A stretch of DNA of 64,000 nucleotides from Allomyces arbusculus (GCA_027604705.1 JADHYV010000003.1:124001-188000); one strand, 5' to 3'. Counted from the stretch's first letter, positions 22,901-34,731 are shown. Notes: generated by a model from the sequence alone, not told the origin. Translations and numbers: made by a program.

Positions 22901-24559
22901 TTACACAAAAAAGGCCTCGAGGCCCTGAGCATTCTGGATCTTGAGCTTGCGAATCGCCTCGGCGCTATCGTTGATGGCCTTGAGTTCGGCCAGCAGCTTA
23001 TCAGCGTCGGCCTTGGCAACGAGCTGGGTCGCAATCGTCTCCTTGATCATGGCGTCCAGCGTGCGCACCAGCGGGCCGAGCGTCACGTAGCCTTCGGCCT
23101 GCAGCTCGAGCACACGCGCGGTGCCCGCGGCCAGCCCAATCGACGTGCCCTTGTCCTTGAGGAACACGTCCAGGTCGGCGAGCCGCTTCCGCTCGACCTT
23201 GAGGGCGTCCATATCGGCGTTGATGCCGCGCAGGCGCGCAGTGGCCACGTTCTTTTGGCTGTTGCCGTCGTAAATGTTTTCCTCGAGCTGCGCGCGCCGC
23301 GCCTTCATCTCGGAGAGCCGCTGCTGCTGCTGGTGCAGGTCGTTGCCGCGCGCATTGACGACGGCCCGCGCGTTGTCGACGTCGGCGGTCGACACGGCCG
23401 CGCCGATCTACAGGCGCAAACACAAAGTGCCGGGTGAGCATATCTGGTGTCTTGTGCTACGTCTTGTGCTGCACACGATCGTGAGTGCGTACCCCAAGGC
23501 CAATCGACACGAGCGGGAACCAAATCATGGCGAGTGCGGCGATCTCGAGGTCCTTCTTCTTCTTGACCTGGCGCTGGTACTCGGCCTCGGCCTCGGCGAG
23601 CTTGCGCTCCGCCTCGGCCTTTTGGTTCTGCACGTCGCCAACTAGCTGCTCCTGGTCACGGATCTGGCGCTCGAGCGTCTTAATGAGCGCGTCCGAGTTG
23701 GACGCGTCGAGGTTGGCATTCTCCTGCGCGTAGACGAGGTCCTGCTGCGTCTTGAGCGCCGCGGCCACGTGCGTCTCCACGTCCTTGAGCAGCGCGTAGG
23801 TATTGAGCTCGGCTTTGGTCAGAAACATGGACAGCGCCGGCACGTCATGCTGCAAAATCTTGGCCATGGCGTCGCCCGTTGTGCACTTGAGAATCTCGCC
23901 CTGCATTTGCTGCGTGACGGCAATCGCGTCCTTGAAGAAGGGTACGACGATCGTATCAAAGTCGCCATGGCACTGGTGGTCCGCGACGGCAGGCTTGGGC
24001 TGCACCGACCAGAACGTGGCCTGGTTGTTGGCTGTTAAAATCAGGCGCAGTTGGATCAGTTGGTGAATAACCGTATCATAATCGACCGCAAATTTGATGT
24101 GAGTAGGCGTACCATCGCGCAGCACAATCTGGCCATCGTTGAGCAGCGACAGGCGCGCTGAGCGCGTGTTGTTGGTACCCGTAGCCCACGTCGGGGTGCC
24201 GTTACGCGCGTAAAGGACCAGGTTTTTGTCGCCTTGGATAACGAGCGTAAACGGCGTCGTGCCCTTGTTCCACGTGTTGGACGCCCACCGGCAGTTGGAC
24301 GGGATCCAGAGCCACGACTCGTACTATGATTTCGAACACGTCTGGTCAGTGAAAACGAGCATCCATGACGCCGGCGCGTGAGCGAACGTGAACAGAGCAG
24401 GTCACGCACCAGACACATGTTACCGTCGGCCTGGACGACGAGATGCCATTTGTTGTTGGGCGACGAAATGAACTCGTTGGTCTTGATGCGGTCACCGATC
24501 TTGGACTGGCCCGACACGCTCGAAATGAAGTCGGTTTGCTGCCAAACGCGCGTCGTCAT
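22901..24559 (-). CDS. B-type (bulb) lectin fused to a long helical domain with hydrophobic hairpin (495 aa)
   Basis: The model is complement(22901..23407, 23493..24323, 24410..24559), all in phase. Residues 1 to about 110 form a bulb-type mannose-binding lectin domain with two QxDxNxxxY motifs: QADGNMCLY, which is completed across intron 1, and QGDKNLVLY. The rest (about 125-495) is almost wholly helical. It has a mixed helical region, a strong Lys/Glu/Gln coiled coil at about 235-308, a hydrophobic Gly-rich segment at about 310-333 (IAALAMIWFPLVSIGLG then IGAAV), a second coiled coil to about 400, and two or three more helices. Two long antiparallel helices around a hydrophobic tip is the architecture of alpha-helical pore-forming proteins of the ClyA / HBL / XaxA kind; that comparison is inference from pattern only. 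There is no signal peptide. The role could be carbohydrate-targeted membrane binding in defence or prey interaction. The gene looks intact. Confidence 0.8.
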
Positions 24560-24680
24560 CGTGGTCGTGGTCGGTAGCGGTGGGCGTGGCGAGGATCAGA
24601 GACTATGACCGCGCGGCAGTACTGATGCGACTTGGATGCCGGAGCCAGTGGCGAGCAATGAGAGCGCGGGCGCAATGCTG

Positions 24681-24689
24681 TATTTATAG
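24681..24689 (-). promoter_or_regulatory. TATA box of the lectin-helical gene
   Basis: CTATAAATA on the minus strand about 120 nt before the ATG at 24559. Confidence 0.55.
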
Positions 24690-25515
24690 GCGCTGGCGAG
24701 CGCGTCGCCGCCCATACGTCCTCAACGTACGGGAGAGCGTCCAGGACGCGTTTGCGATCCCCCGCACGCGTTCTCCGCGTTGCTCTTGGTCCCACCTATG
24801 TGCACGCGATGGAAAATAGACGGCCAGGTCCTTCTGGTATGCGCCTTGATCCTTGGAAGCGCCGCTGAAACCGTTTGATGCTTTGAAAACGACAGGATGA
24901 CCTGGGCAACGCAAACCAAGCAACTTCCAAACGAACCTGTTCGAGCTCAGCCCTCAGCCCCAAACTCAGCCCATATTCGAGGACAGGGAAATCTACATGA
25001 GGAACTTCAGATTAATGCTCAGTTTTGTGATATCGTCACAGCGCACGTTGCGTCGCGCCAGGCGGTCGTCACCCGCGGTGCTCACGAACCAAGGGACTGC
25101 CGCATTCAGGCGATGATCAAAGATGTGGCCCAGGAGAAGAACATTGAATATATTGATGCGGACGCGAGAGCAGCGACAGCAGCGATGAAGTGAGCGCCTA
25201 GTTGCGCGAAAGCGACAGGGTACGGCAGGGTGGGCCAAGGTGAGCCGCTTGGTTCTCTTGGACTTTTGAGCGCGAGCGAGATTGATTTGCAACCAGATCG
25301 ACGTTTGGCCACGGCGCTGGGCGGAATAGAGACTTTCGCAGAAAAGAGCGGCGTTCCCCTTCCGCGATCACGTTGGTCGAGGACACGAGAGGTAGACAAA
25401 TCTGACGAGCATCGAGACAAAAGACAGCAAAACCATTGGATCCAAACCCCCCAGAAGGAATGTACTCAAGAGCCGTTCCAAAAAAAGACACACCGCCGCC
25501 CCACGATGGTCTCAT
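24690..25515. other. Intergenic, no gene recognised
   Basis: Upstream of the lectin gene and downstream of the eS7 gene, both on the minus strand. Small open frames on both strands lack family resemblance and coding-like codon use. Confidence 0.45.
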
Positions 25516-26118
25516 TTAGGCCTTGGTGGTCTTGGCGTTGACGTCCTGGTACTGCGGGAACTCGAAGTGCACGTCCTTGCCCGTCAGCTTCTTGTAGACA
25601 GCCGAGAACGTGTCGAGCTTGTACTCAAGGTAGGTCGCATCCTTCTTGTCGAGGAAGACCTTGGTCGACTTGGAGCCGTCGACGCGGATCTTGGTGCGCT
25701 TGCCAACGATCTCGGTCGGGTAGACGAGATCCTCGAGGATCGCCTCATGCACGGCCGTGAGCGTGCGCGACCGCGGGCGCATCTGCTTCTGGCGCGTGTG
25801 GCGCGTCGGACGCGGCATGATACGACGCTGCGCAACAATCATGACGTGGCGGTCCGAGAACTTCTTCTCCAGCTCGCGCACCAGACGCTGCTGCACCTTG
25901 TGGAACTGCTTGAGCTGCGGGACCGGGACAAAGATGACAATCGCCTTGCGGCCCTTGCCCGTCTCAATCTCCTTGGCCGCCGAAATCTGGACAGCGCGCA
26001 GATCGCCCTTGAGCTCCACAACGTTGTTCTCAAGGTCGAAGATGGCCTGCGCCACGGCGAGCTCCGTCTCGTCGGGCTGGACGCCGGCGGGCTTGATAAT
26101 CTTGCTGCGGGCAGACAT
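25516..26118 (-). CDS. RPS7: 40S ribosomal protein S7 (eS7, 200 aa)
   Basis: Structural protein of the small cytosolic ribosomal subunit, needed for 18S rRNA maturation. It is a single uninterrupted coding exon of full family length with the conserved blocks [36 protein letters not shown] and the C-terminal [12 protein letters not shown]. The ATG at 26118 is preceded 10 nt upstream by AAATCTAG, a good acceptor, so a 5'-UTR intron is likely, as is usual for fungal ribosomal protein genes. Confidence 0.97.
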   Translation of the reverse strand: MSARSKIIKPAGVQPDETELAVAQAIFDLENNVVELKGDLRAVQISAAKEIETGKGRKAIVIFVPVPQLKQFHKVQQRLVRELEKKFSDRHVMIVAQRRIMPRPTRHTRQKQMRPRSRTLTAVHEAILEDLVYPTEIVGKRTKIRVDGSKSTKVFLDKKDATYLEYKLDTFSAVYKKLTGKDVHFEFPQYQDVNAKTTKA

Positions 26119-27111
26119 GTTCAGGACCTAGATTTGGCACCAATTTGCATAGAATCGAGCCAACAGAGCGCTGTCAGCGAACAGTTCTCGACGAGCAATG
26201 TTTTCGACAGGGATCACGAGCTGAACAATGGCGACCCGCCCGTCAAAATGACCGCCAATGAACTCCGTTTTCGCCAAACGAACGCCAAACGCCGACAGCC
26301 GTCATCCGTGCAGTGTCGTGCCGTGCTGTTCGTGCGAGCGTGATCTCGACCAGCGTCAAAGTGGCGAGTTGATGCGGGCCGAAACGCAGCGTCGCCCGTT
26401 CAATCGTCACAACTGACGTCGAGAGCGCAAAAATCGTGCGTTCTCCGTGCACCGCTTAGCGCAGAATGACCTCCGCTCGCCCGAACCGATTCGTGGAGCG
26501 AAAACGGCCGGGTAAGTGGGCTCAGAGGTTGGTACGGTGACGGATGGACGGGCGTGACCACGGCTGGGCACGGCGAGTTCGGGGGCCGCAAACGGTCGTT
26601 TGCGAGCGGGCGTTGGGTGTGACGGTGTCGGGGCGTTCGTCGGCGGCATTTGGCGGCGTTTTGGGCCGTCGAAGATGGGTTCCTCGGCCGGTCATGATGA
26701 CGGATGCTGGGTCGGCCATTGCAGTAGCGTGGCGGGGCGGTGTTGGTGACCGTACGGGTGAGCACTGTCCACAGAAATGAAGAGAGTGACAAGGCCAGGC
26801 AATCGCTTGCGGATTTCGTCAGGGCTTGCGCAGGAAATGGGCCGATGCATCACGTGTGATGGTTAATTTCTGGAAATGTCCGCAAATAACGACTATTTGG
26901 CCCTCGACCCCAGTTGCCTGGCCTGTCCTCCACTTGAGACGTTCGTTCGTTCTGATCAGTTGGCTCGTCACCGCGGCCACGACGTTGCATTTTGGGCCGG
27001 CTTATTCTCAGCAGCTGCAACTTGGTGCATTGTAACCCGGGCGGCCACGAACAGCACAGCACGCCCCCAGTCGACTTGCAAGCTCGGCCCTGATCAACTT
27101 GCCCCGCTGCC
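26119..27111. other. Divergent promoter region between RPS7 and MRPS15 genes
   Basis: About 1 kb between two divergently transcribed ribosomal protein genes (cytosolic and mitochondrial). A leader exon of RPS7 probably lies here. No supported gene seen. Confidence 0.5.
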
Positions 27112-28190
27112 ATGTTGCGCCAAGTTTCCCGCCGATCCCTGTCCAGTATGTCAATTACCGATTCGCCAGCCCGAAAAGTGCTTTCTGGGATGCGGCTCCG
27201 GCGAACCAAGGCCACGGACCGCACGCGGGCCCGCGAAGCCGGCCTGGCATCCCGGATTGCTCCAGCGCCTTCCCGTCCGGATTGCTCCAGCGCCTTCCAA
27301 GATACCCATCCTGACGCTTGCCCTGTTGCTCTTTGCCTACTGTAGGCTCAGCCTTGCTGACCGCGAGGGCGACCGCCGCCGCGGCGCCGCCGCGCCCGCT
27401 CGACACGGTGCTGCTTGCCCGCGAGACGCGCCGCGTCCCCGAGCCGCCGCGCAATAACGGCAAGAAGGCGCTGATCACGACCCGTGTCCCGGCCGCCGCC
27501 AAGGCCGGTGCCGCGCCTGAACAGCTGCAGCACTTCCTGACGCCGGCCGAGGTGCACTTTCTGTTCACGATGGTGCCGCGCGCGTACCTGACGGCACACT
27601 GGGACGAGCACCTGGCCAAGTCCGGTAAGATGGGGATCACGCCGGGTTTGTCGATGGTGCGGTCGACGTCGACGCACATTTCCTCGGCGCTCACGTCGTT
27701 CCAGAGCCAGCGCGCGAGCGTCATGGGCCAGTCTGTGGCCGTTGCGCATGAGAGTGCCGATAAGGTGCTCGAGCGCAAGCAGACGGAGATTGCCGACCGG
27801 CTGGAAATGATGCGCCGCATTCTCGGTATGGACTCGGCCAGCATGAAGATGGTCCAGCACTGGAACATTCAGCGCGCCATGGAAATGACGCGCCGCAAGG
27901 TGGGCGACACGGGCAGTCCCGAGGTGCAAGGTGCGTTTGATTATATTTTCGGCTCCGCGTCAACTACTGTCCCGTGCTGTTTGCTGACTTTGGTCGCTCT
28001 CCACCCAATAGCTGCCGTCTTGACGGTCCGCATCAACAACCTCAAGGAGCATCTCGCCGCGCACAAGAAGGATGCGCACAACCGTCGCGGGCTCACGCTG
28101 CTCGAGGCCAAGCGTGATAAGCTCTTGAAGTACCTCAAGCGGCAAAACTTCCACCTCTACCACGAGACGATTTACAAGCTCGGCCTGTAA
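27112..28190 (+). CDS. MRPS15: Mitochondrial small-subunit ribosomal protein uS15m (265 aa)
   Basis: Component of the mitochondrial ribosome small subunit, equivalent to yeast Mrps28. Exons are 27112..27145, 27346..27930 and 28012..28190. Exon 1 (34 nt) starts a basic, Ser-rich presequence ([12 protein letters not shown]) typical of mitochondrial import. The C-terminal third is the bacterial S15 fold with the signature DTGSPEVQ, completed over the second intron by [15 protein letters not shown], then [20 protein letters not shown]. The long N-terminal extension (about 170 residues) is usual for fungal mitochondrial S15. The gene is convergent with the multi-TM gene at 28449. Confidence 0.93.
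27252..27298 (+). repeat. 25-bp direct duplication inside intron 1 of MRPS15
   Basis: Two identical 22-nt copies with 3-nt spacing (period 25). This helps explain why the intron (27146..27345, 200 nt) is longer than its neighbours. Confidence 0.85.
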
Positions 28191-28448
28191 GGCGGCTTTT
28201 TCGATTCGTCTCTTGGTCCAGTCATGTTTGCTTTTCCGTTTTGGGTTGGTCAAATTAGCATAGCGTTGTTTTTTTTGTGTAATGTTGAGGTCGCCTCACC
28301 ACCATGATATTCTCTTGCCAGTAGGTCGAGCGAGCGATGGATGGTTCGGGCTCATTCACCAACTATCAATCGAGCAAGGTCAGAGTCAATTCACTATGTC
28401 ATCGAAATCTCAATGATATCCAACCCACCCACCTGGCACCCATCCCAA

Positions 28449-31242
28449 CTACCACGCGACCGGTGCCCGCCCATTATCAATGACACTCCACTCATCATCC
28501 CAATCATGGTCGACATCGGGCGGTCGCGCACTCACGACCCTGGCCGCACGCGCCGGTGGTCTCGGCTCCCCTGCCTTTGCCCCACGCCCGCGCAGATCTT
28601 GCCGAGAGGCACCTGTCGCCCCCCGCCAGTACGGATCGTCAGGATCCGGCCACCTGGGCGCGTCCGGAGCCGCAGCAGCGGGCGCGACCGGCTTGCTCGC
28701 GACATCCTCGAGCTCGACGTGATCCACGGGCGTCGATCCAATCGAGTGCCCATGAATCATCTTGAAATTCAGCTCAAACGTGGACGCCGACGGCTGCCGG
28801 TCGATATAGAGTCCCGGGCGGCGGCGGTCGTTGACGAAGACGATCCCTGCCGCATGCGCCGGATCGGTCCGTGCCGGTGTGGCGGGTGGCGCCGCCGTGG
28901 GTGTTGCGGGAGGGGTCAAAGGCGTGCGGCACAGCGTGAACGCGGACCGGCGACGGCGCGGCGAATCGTTGGCCGAGGACGAGGCGAGTGCCGCGGAAGT
29001 GAAGAGTCTCGGGAGCCCGAGTGCGCGCAATGCGGCTGTGCGCCGTTCCTGCGAGGGAGTGCGGTGCCGCGTGGTCGGGGACGATGCGGGCGAGGCGCGA
29101 ATGGCCGTGGCATTCAGGTCGGCGTAGACGGGTTCGAGCGCGTTCCATTGGATTGAGGTCAGCGCCTGCCACAGGACGAGGCCTGACGTGACTTCCATAA
29201 GGCGCAGAAAGTCTTGGTATCCGAGCCAGACGTTGGGATCTACGTAACAGCGATGCGATTCGCGTCAGTTATTTAATGACAGTGAGCGAGAAAGGAAGCG
29301 ACGATGGCGGTACCAACCTCGCAGCACGTCAAACACCACGACCATGCGCAAAAACGTATTGAGCACAATGAAAGCCGACACATACACGGCACGTCGAGTC
29401 GCGGCCGCCTGCACAGCCACCAACCTCGCCACGTCCGGATCCGGGTGCATTTCCGACAAGTTGTGCCGATGATGCCGCCCCACGTTGAGCCGGTACGACG
29501 CAAACACGAGCCCCACGACAAGCGCGACCGACATGACGACAAAAAAACCCGCGTAGATGGGCGTCATGTACTTGGACTGGAGCATGGTCGTGGCGCCGAG
29601 CAGAACCATGGCCACTTCGAACCCGTACAGCGCGACATTGACCGCGGCAAACACGAGCCGAATCGTCTTGACGAGCGCCGAGATGTCAGGTGGCGCGCGC
29701 AGGCGGCGGTCGGGTGAGAGGAGGTGCGGGACCATGACGCGAATATGCGCCGTGAACTCGAACCAGAGAATGAGAAAGACCGAGTACTGCGACAGCACGA
29801 TGGTGAAGTAGCTCATGAACAGGACGCGGCTCACTTGGGAGCTGATCAACGTTTGACGGCCGGCAAACGGGTCCAGAATAAAGGATAGCGCGCGGGCTAC
29901 ATTACCAGGGGAGAAGCAACAAGGACTCAGTCATGGATTGTAGCAAGAGCCTTGGTCTGCTAGGACGCAACGTACGCAAGCAGGCCGGAATGAAGAGGAG
30001 CATCACTATCAAATGCAGCCACGACGTGCTCCGAACGCGGTCGGCGTCGCGATGCGTCCATCTCCGCCAGAGCGAATGGAACACGGGCACGAGCGCGGCA
30101 AGGAACAGCGTCACGGTGAAGATGACCGACGTGAAGAACAAGGCCGGGTCAAATGCATCAATGCCGACCTTGCTGCAATCTTCGTTGGCGCTAAAAACAA
30201 CCGATGAGAGCAAGGTCAGTGCACGAATGACAAGAACAACATCAAGCGAACGGGCATCATACGGGAGAAGCGGGTTTTTAGACTGGTTCCGCGCCGGAGA
30301 GCAATCGCAGATGGGCTTGTCGTGCGCGTCCAGCACACACACGCCGTTCCCTTTGGCTTGGCCGCAATCCTTGCGACATCGCGCGTCCGTATTCGAGCCA
30401 TTTAGTCCCGCCGGCGATGGTGGTCCGTGGTTGTCACGGTCGGCTCGACGCCAGAGCCTCGCGCTTGCGCCGGATGCTGCTGCAAGTGCGACCCGCACTG
30501 GCGGGCCCGCAAGCGGCACAGTTGCGTCGCGAACGGGACTTGCTGCTGCGGTCCATGTCGCGCACGAGTGTCCATGATCAAAGTGGCCGAGGTTAAAGAG
30601 TGCGAAAACGACCAGCAGGGTCGCAATGAGAGGTACGGCGGGAGGCCATCGTCGCGAACGGCCGTTGCGGCGATGAGGACGGCGCGCTCGGCCATGGTTC
30701 TTTTGCGCCCATGCTTGCTCTGCAGAAAGTCGCGGTGCGATCGGCGGTCCAGGTTGCAACAATGGTTTTGAGTGCCGTGGTCCTGGTGCAGTTGGCGGCC
30801 ATGACGTTGGTGGAGGCAGGCTGGCTCGACTTGAAGCATCAACCATGACGAACAACCCGACCGCCGGGAACAAACTTGACAACAACGAAATGAAAATGGA
30901 CAAGTGCCCAGCGACGGTCTGCGAAATGGAGAGCCAGCATGTCAAAGAGCCGACAACACATGGCCAAGGACGAGGCACGCGCACGCATCAGTGTCAGCAT
31001 CCGAGCCGAGACGGGTGTCCGGTCCGCTGCCGGACCACGCAGCTCGTCGGTGTCAAGGTGGGCGACGCAGCTGGTGGCCACAGCTGCCGGCCGCAGTTCA
31101 TTATGTGTAAAACAGCGGCGTGCCCCGGCCCGACCACCGTGACCACGCCCAGGGCGTCGAAGGGCGGCGGGAGGTCGCGCAGGAAGAGTGGGACAAGCGC
31201 ATGGGTTATCGTAACGCGCGCTGTGGGTCGCTGCTGGGTCAT
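28449..31242 (-). CDS. EGF-like plus multi-transmembrane protein (5' exons provisional)
   Basis: The 3' exons are well supported and in phase: 28449..29239, 29318..29896, and one ending at 29976. Their product has a Cys-rich EGF-like stretch (DCGQAKGNGVCVLDAHDKPI then CDC) near 30300-30390, followed by seven hydrophobic segments: three in the exon ending at 29976 and four in the next. A hydrophilic Pro/Thr/Arg-rich cytoplasmic-looking tail of about 200 residues follows, ending at 28449. Upstream pieces are less certain. A Met at 31242 opens a frame with a hydrophobic segment; a second likely exon starts after CGCAG near 30930 and encodes another (SIFISLLSSLFPAVGLFVM); a third lies near 30630. 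The N-terminal exon joins could not be settled. The topology suggests a surface receptor or sensor; the EGF-like plus 7TM order recalls the TMEM8/PGAP6 type, but I cannot confirm that. Confidence 0.6.
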
Positions 31243-32053
31243 TGATGGGGGGAGGGAGTTTGGCCGGAAATCGTTCGCCAAGAGGGGAAGCTAGGCGCAA
31301 GCGTATGCGCGCGTGGATTACGCGCAGCGACGCCAAACGCCAGCTCTGGCCGGCAGCTGTTTACTACGTTGTCCTTTTGCGCTCTCGAAACCAAGTCGAA
31401 ACACGGGCGCTGCTTGTGTCGGCCGTGCAAAAGTTTTCCTTGTCGAGCATCGACCAAGCGTCGGCCGAGAGAGTGGTGGCCATCGGTTTCGGAAAAACTT
31501 GGGCGTTTGATCGCTTGTTCTTTTGACCCTATGCGCTGGAGAACGTGAGAAAGAGGGGAGAAGAGAGAGACGTGAGCGCGAGAGGCGCCACCACTTCATT
31601 TTGCTATGGGTTTTGATGGTTCGACCGATGATTGGGTTGCTCTCTGAATTACCGGCTCGACGTTTTCTGTTTTTGGGGCTGCCTCAAGGCGGTGCTGAAC
31701 GGCTCTCACGGCTCCAAGTTCGAACCCGGTTGCCGTCGCGTCTCGACCGATGCGTTCGCGTGACCATAGCGCTGCATGCTGCAACCAACCACCTCTCCCT
31801 GCGGCTGCAGCTCCTCTTTCCCAGGCCAGCGCTGTTCACGGCAACAGGACGATCCCCCCCCCCCCCCTCGCACCGGCATCAGCGTATCAGCCTGCGCATT
31901 CTCATTGCATCGCTCCAAACTAGCTGCACCTGATCCGGCACGGTGCCGACTCCACGCTGCCGTCACCGACCGCGCGCGCTCTGTGATTTTGGAGCTTCAG
32001 GTCGACCAGCAAACCACTTTCCTGCTCCGCTGCACGGATCAACCGTCACCACC
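31243..32053. other. Divergent promoter region, purine-rich and poly-C tracts
   Basis: Lies between the minus-strand multi-TM gene and the plus-strand prephenate dehydratase gene. Contains a GA-rich stretch (about 31540-31590) and a C14 run. No gene supported. Confidence 0.5.
31854..31867 (+). repeat. C14 homopolymer
   Basis: Fourteen consecutive C, about 190 nt before the prephenate dehydratase start. Confidence 0.9.
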
Positions 32054-33347
32054 ATGAGCACGCCTCCCACGCCCGCGCGGTCGCTTCGCATTGGGATCCA
32101 AGGTCCGCACTACCTACACGATCTGCGCGGTCACAACGACGACCGCGTGCAGTGATCGCTGTCGCGCTCCGGTCGTCGTCCGGTGTGCACTGGCGCCGTA
32201 CAAATCCGCCGCCCCCCTCCCGCTGGCGCGCCTCGTGCCCCCGCTGCAACCTGATTCGACTCTGAACCCCGCTTACGATGCTCTCCAACGGCCACGGCGC
32301 GACGTTGCTGCGTGTAGGCGTTCCGGGCGCATACTCGGCCTGTGCCGCGCACGATTTCTACGCGCAATCCTCGCCGCCGCTCGAAATTGTCTACTTTGAT
32401 ACGGTCGACGACGTGGCAGCCGCCGTCGAACTCGGCCACATCGATAAGGGGCTCGTGCCAATTGAAAACACGCAATCCGGGTCGTTTCCCGCCGTTTATG
32501 ACGTGTTGCTGAGCCGGAACGTGCACGTCACGGCGGAGCTGGTCGTGCGCGAAGTGCATTGCCTTGTTGGGCATCCAGGAGTCAAGATTGAGGTTCGTCT
32601 CCTGATTTGGGTTGCGAATTTGTGGTTGTGCCTGATCTGACGCGTAATCGCCACCCATCACCAGGACGTGACCGAGGTCCGATCGCACCCGGCCGTGCTC
32701 GACCAGTGCCGCGGGTACCTTCGGCTGCTCGCGTCACGCAACTACGGCCTGGCGCTCACGCAGGCCATGGACACGGCGGCAAGCGCACGTTACGTTGGCG
32801 AGGATCCCGTTGGCCGGCGGACCGTGGCCGCAATCGCATCGCGGCAGGCGGCCGAGCTTTACGGGCTGCAAGTATTGCAGGAGGCAATTGAGGACTCGGA
32901 TTCCATCATTACGCGCTACGTCGAGCTCGCGCTGCAGGCGGCGGTCCCGCCGCGGCACGCGAATGCCAAGACGCTCATGGCGTTCACGCTCAAGAACGCG
33001 TCAGGGACGCTGTTCAAGGCGCTCTCGGTGCGTACCTATGCGCTCGTTTCAAGGTGGAGGGTGATGCTCTTTTCTTACCGTGCGTGGGACGCGGTATGTA
33101 GTGCTTTGCGCTGCGCGACATCAACGTGTGTAAGATCGAGTCGCGCCCGCAGGGCCAGTCACTGCATCCGTGGGAGCTGATCTTTTTCGTGACCGTTGAC
33201 GCGTCGACTGTCGACGAGACGCTCAAGCGCGCGCTCGCCAATCTCGAAGAGTACCTGGTTGGGCCGTTCAAGCTGCTCGGGTGCTTTGCAAGCACACAAA
33301 TGCGGCCCTACAACCGCAGTAGTTTTGCCAACCCGTATGGCATTTAA
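32054..33347 (+). CDS. PHA2: Prephenate dehydratase (310 aa)
   Basis: Converts prephenate to phenylpyruvate in phenylalanine synthesis. Exons are 32054..32102, 32318..32592, 32665..33027 and 33102..33347, all in phase. The start is ATG 32054, not the Met at 32278: only splicing from 32102 to 32318 restores the family N-terminus RIGIQGVPGAYS. The catalytic domain follows with LVPIENTQSGS near residue 68 and the TR(F/Y) catalytic motif as TRY at 191-193. The C-terminal ACT domain, where phenylalanine feedback inhibition acts in this family, carries ESRP at 242-245 and ends about residue 295. No chorismate mutase domain is fused, as in fungal Pha2. Confidence 0.95.
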
Positions 33348-33500
33348 TGTGGTTTGTGGTTCCGTTCTTCGTCGATTTTGCTCCAGCGCCTCCATTTTGT
33401 CCATAGCCCTTGAATACCAACCAGTGTTTATTTTGTATCCGTGCACGGCGGAAATCCAGTAGAGAATGTCCAGTCCACCACCACCTAGTCCCTCCACCTC

Positions 33501-34731
33501 TCATTCCCCCGCGGCCGGCGGCTCGCACGCCGCGAGCGCCGCCTCGACCAAGTGCATTTTCTCGGCCCACTTCGCTTGCGCCTCCTGCAACTTGGCTTTC
33601 GCCGCAACCCATTCTTCGCGCGGCATCACGGGCGGCCGCACCGCCAAGTCTGGCATACTGCTCTCCACGGCTACCACCGCTGGCGGAACGCGCCGCAAGT
33701 CGTTCGCAACGGGCAGCGGCATTTGCAGCGTTTCGAGCGACGGTCTTGGCGCCAGTAAAAGGCTGGCATCGTGCGGTTCCGGGCGCCGGGAGAGCACGTG
33801 CTTGTAGAGCAGGTACGACCGGAACAGCGTGTCGAGCAAGTGCGCATAGAGCGCGGTGCCCTGGTCGACCGAGAGCGCCGTCGTGTAGGTGGGCGGCTGC
33901 GGGACCATGGCTGCAAGGATGTGGGTTGCGAGGACTTGGACGTCGGCGGCAAGGTCGATGCGGGGCGTGTCTACAATAGGAGGGAGCGTGAGAATGCCAT
34001 GACGGGCGGGTGGAGAAGAGAGAGAACGGACAGAGAAATGCCGATGCGAGCGTGCGTCGCACGACGTGCACGGTGGCAAGAATCGCTGCGTGCGGGAAAC
34101 GCGCGCGGTACGCGAACCTGCAGGTCGGGAGGGATTTCAGGTGGAGGTTCTCCTACACGCAACGCAGCGGCTCGAATGGGCACGCACGTACTCGATGGCA
34201 TAGTAGTAGACGTCGGCCTGCACCATGCCGCGGCGTACTGCAGGGGACTCGATTTCTGGAACGGTGGCGGCAGCGGGATTGGTAGTTGCGGGTACAGCAC
34301 CACCACCAGGTAGCGGTGGGACGCTGGTGGTTGTTTTCGTTGACGACGACGATGGCGGCTTGGACGGCACCAAGCGGAGCCGCTGCGCGATCATTCTAGA
34401 GAGCATGCGCGCGGCACCACTCAGCGACCAGTTTGGGCAGCGGTGCTTGTGCGTCTGGAGCGTACACGATGCGATCCTCGAGACTTGGCAGCGAAAACAG
34501 GTGCAGCAGCACCACTTCAGTGAGCGCGCGAGCGTCTGCAGCGGCGCATGCGGCGTCGTGCGCGTCCATGCCGGGTCCAGCTGGTCTGCGGCGCGGCGAC
34601 GTGTCACGCGGTTTGTTCGGCGACAAGCGCGGCTGCCGTGCAGCTGAGGTCATGGACTGCATTCTGTCGCCCAGGCCAGTCGTGGACCCCATGGTCATGT
34701 TAGACGAGGTTGGGGACGTCGAGGTGGCCAT
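33501..34731 (-). CDS. Unrecognised protein, exon structure uncertain
   Basis: Three coding-like minus-strand segments lie in order. 34731 to about 34400 begins MATSTSPTSSNM, then a basic Ser/Pro/Arg stretch and a helical segment (EVVLLHLFSLPSLEDRIVY). About 34390-34190 is in another frame (MLSRMIAQRLRL, then VQADVYYYAIEY). 34030 or 33972 to 33501 includes IDLAADVQVLATHILAAMV and a C-terminal Glu/Lys/Ala helix. The second and third are probably joined by a long intron ending in TTGTAG at about 33974. Between the first and second the frame changes within about 20 nt, too short for an intron, so an undetected splice or a sequence error is possible. No domain recognised. Confidence 0.4.

Noticed and set aside
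31690-31740. TTCGAACCCGG-like sequence suggesting a tRNA T-arm
   Set aside because: No pairing stem around the loop, and no anticodon or acceptor arms at the right distance.
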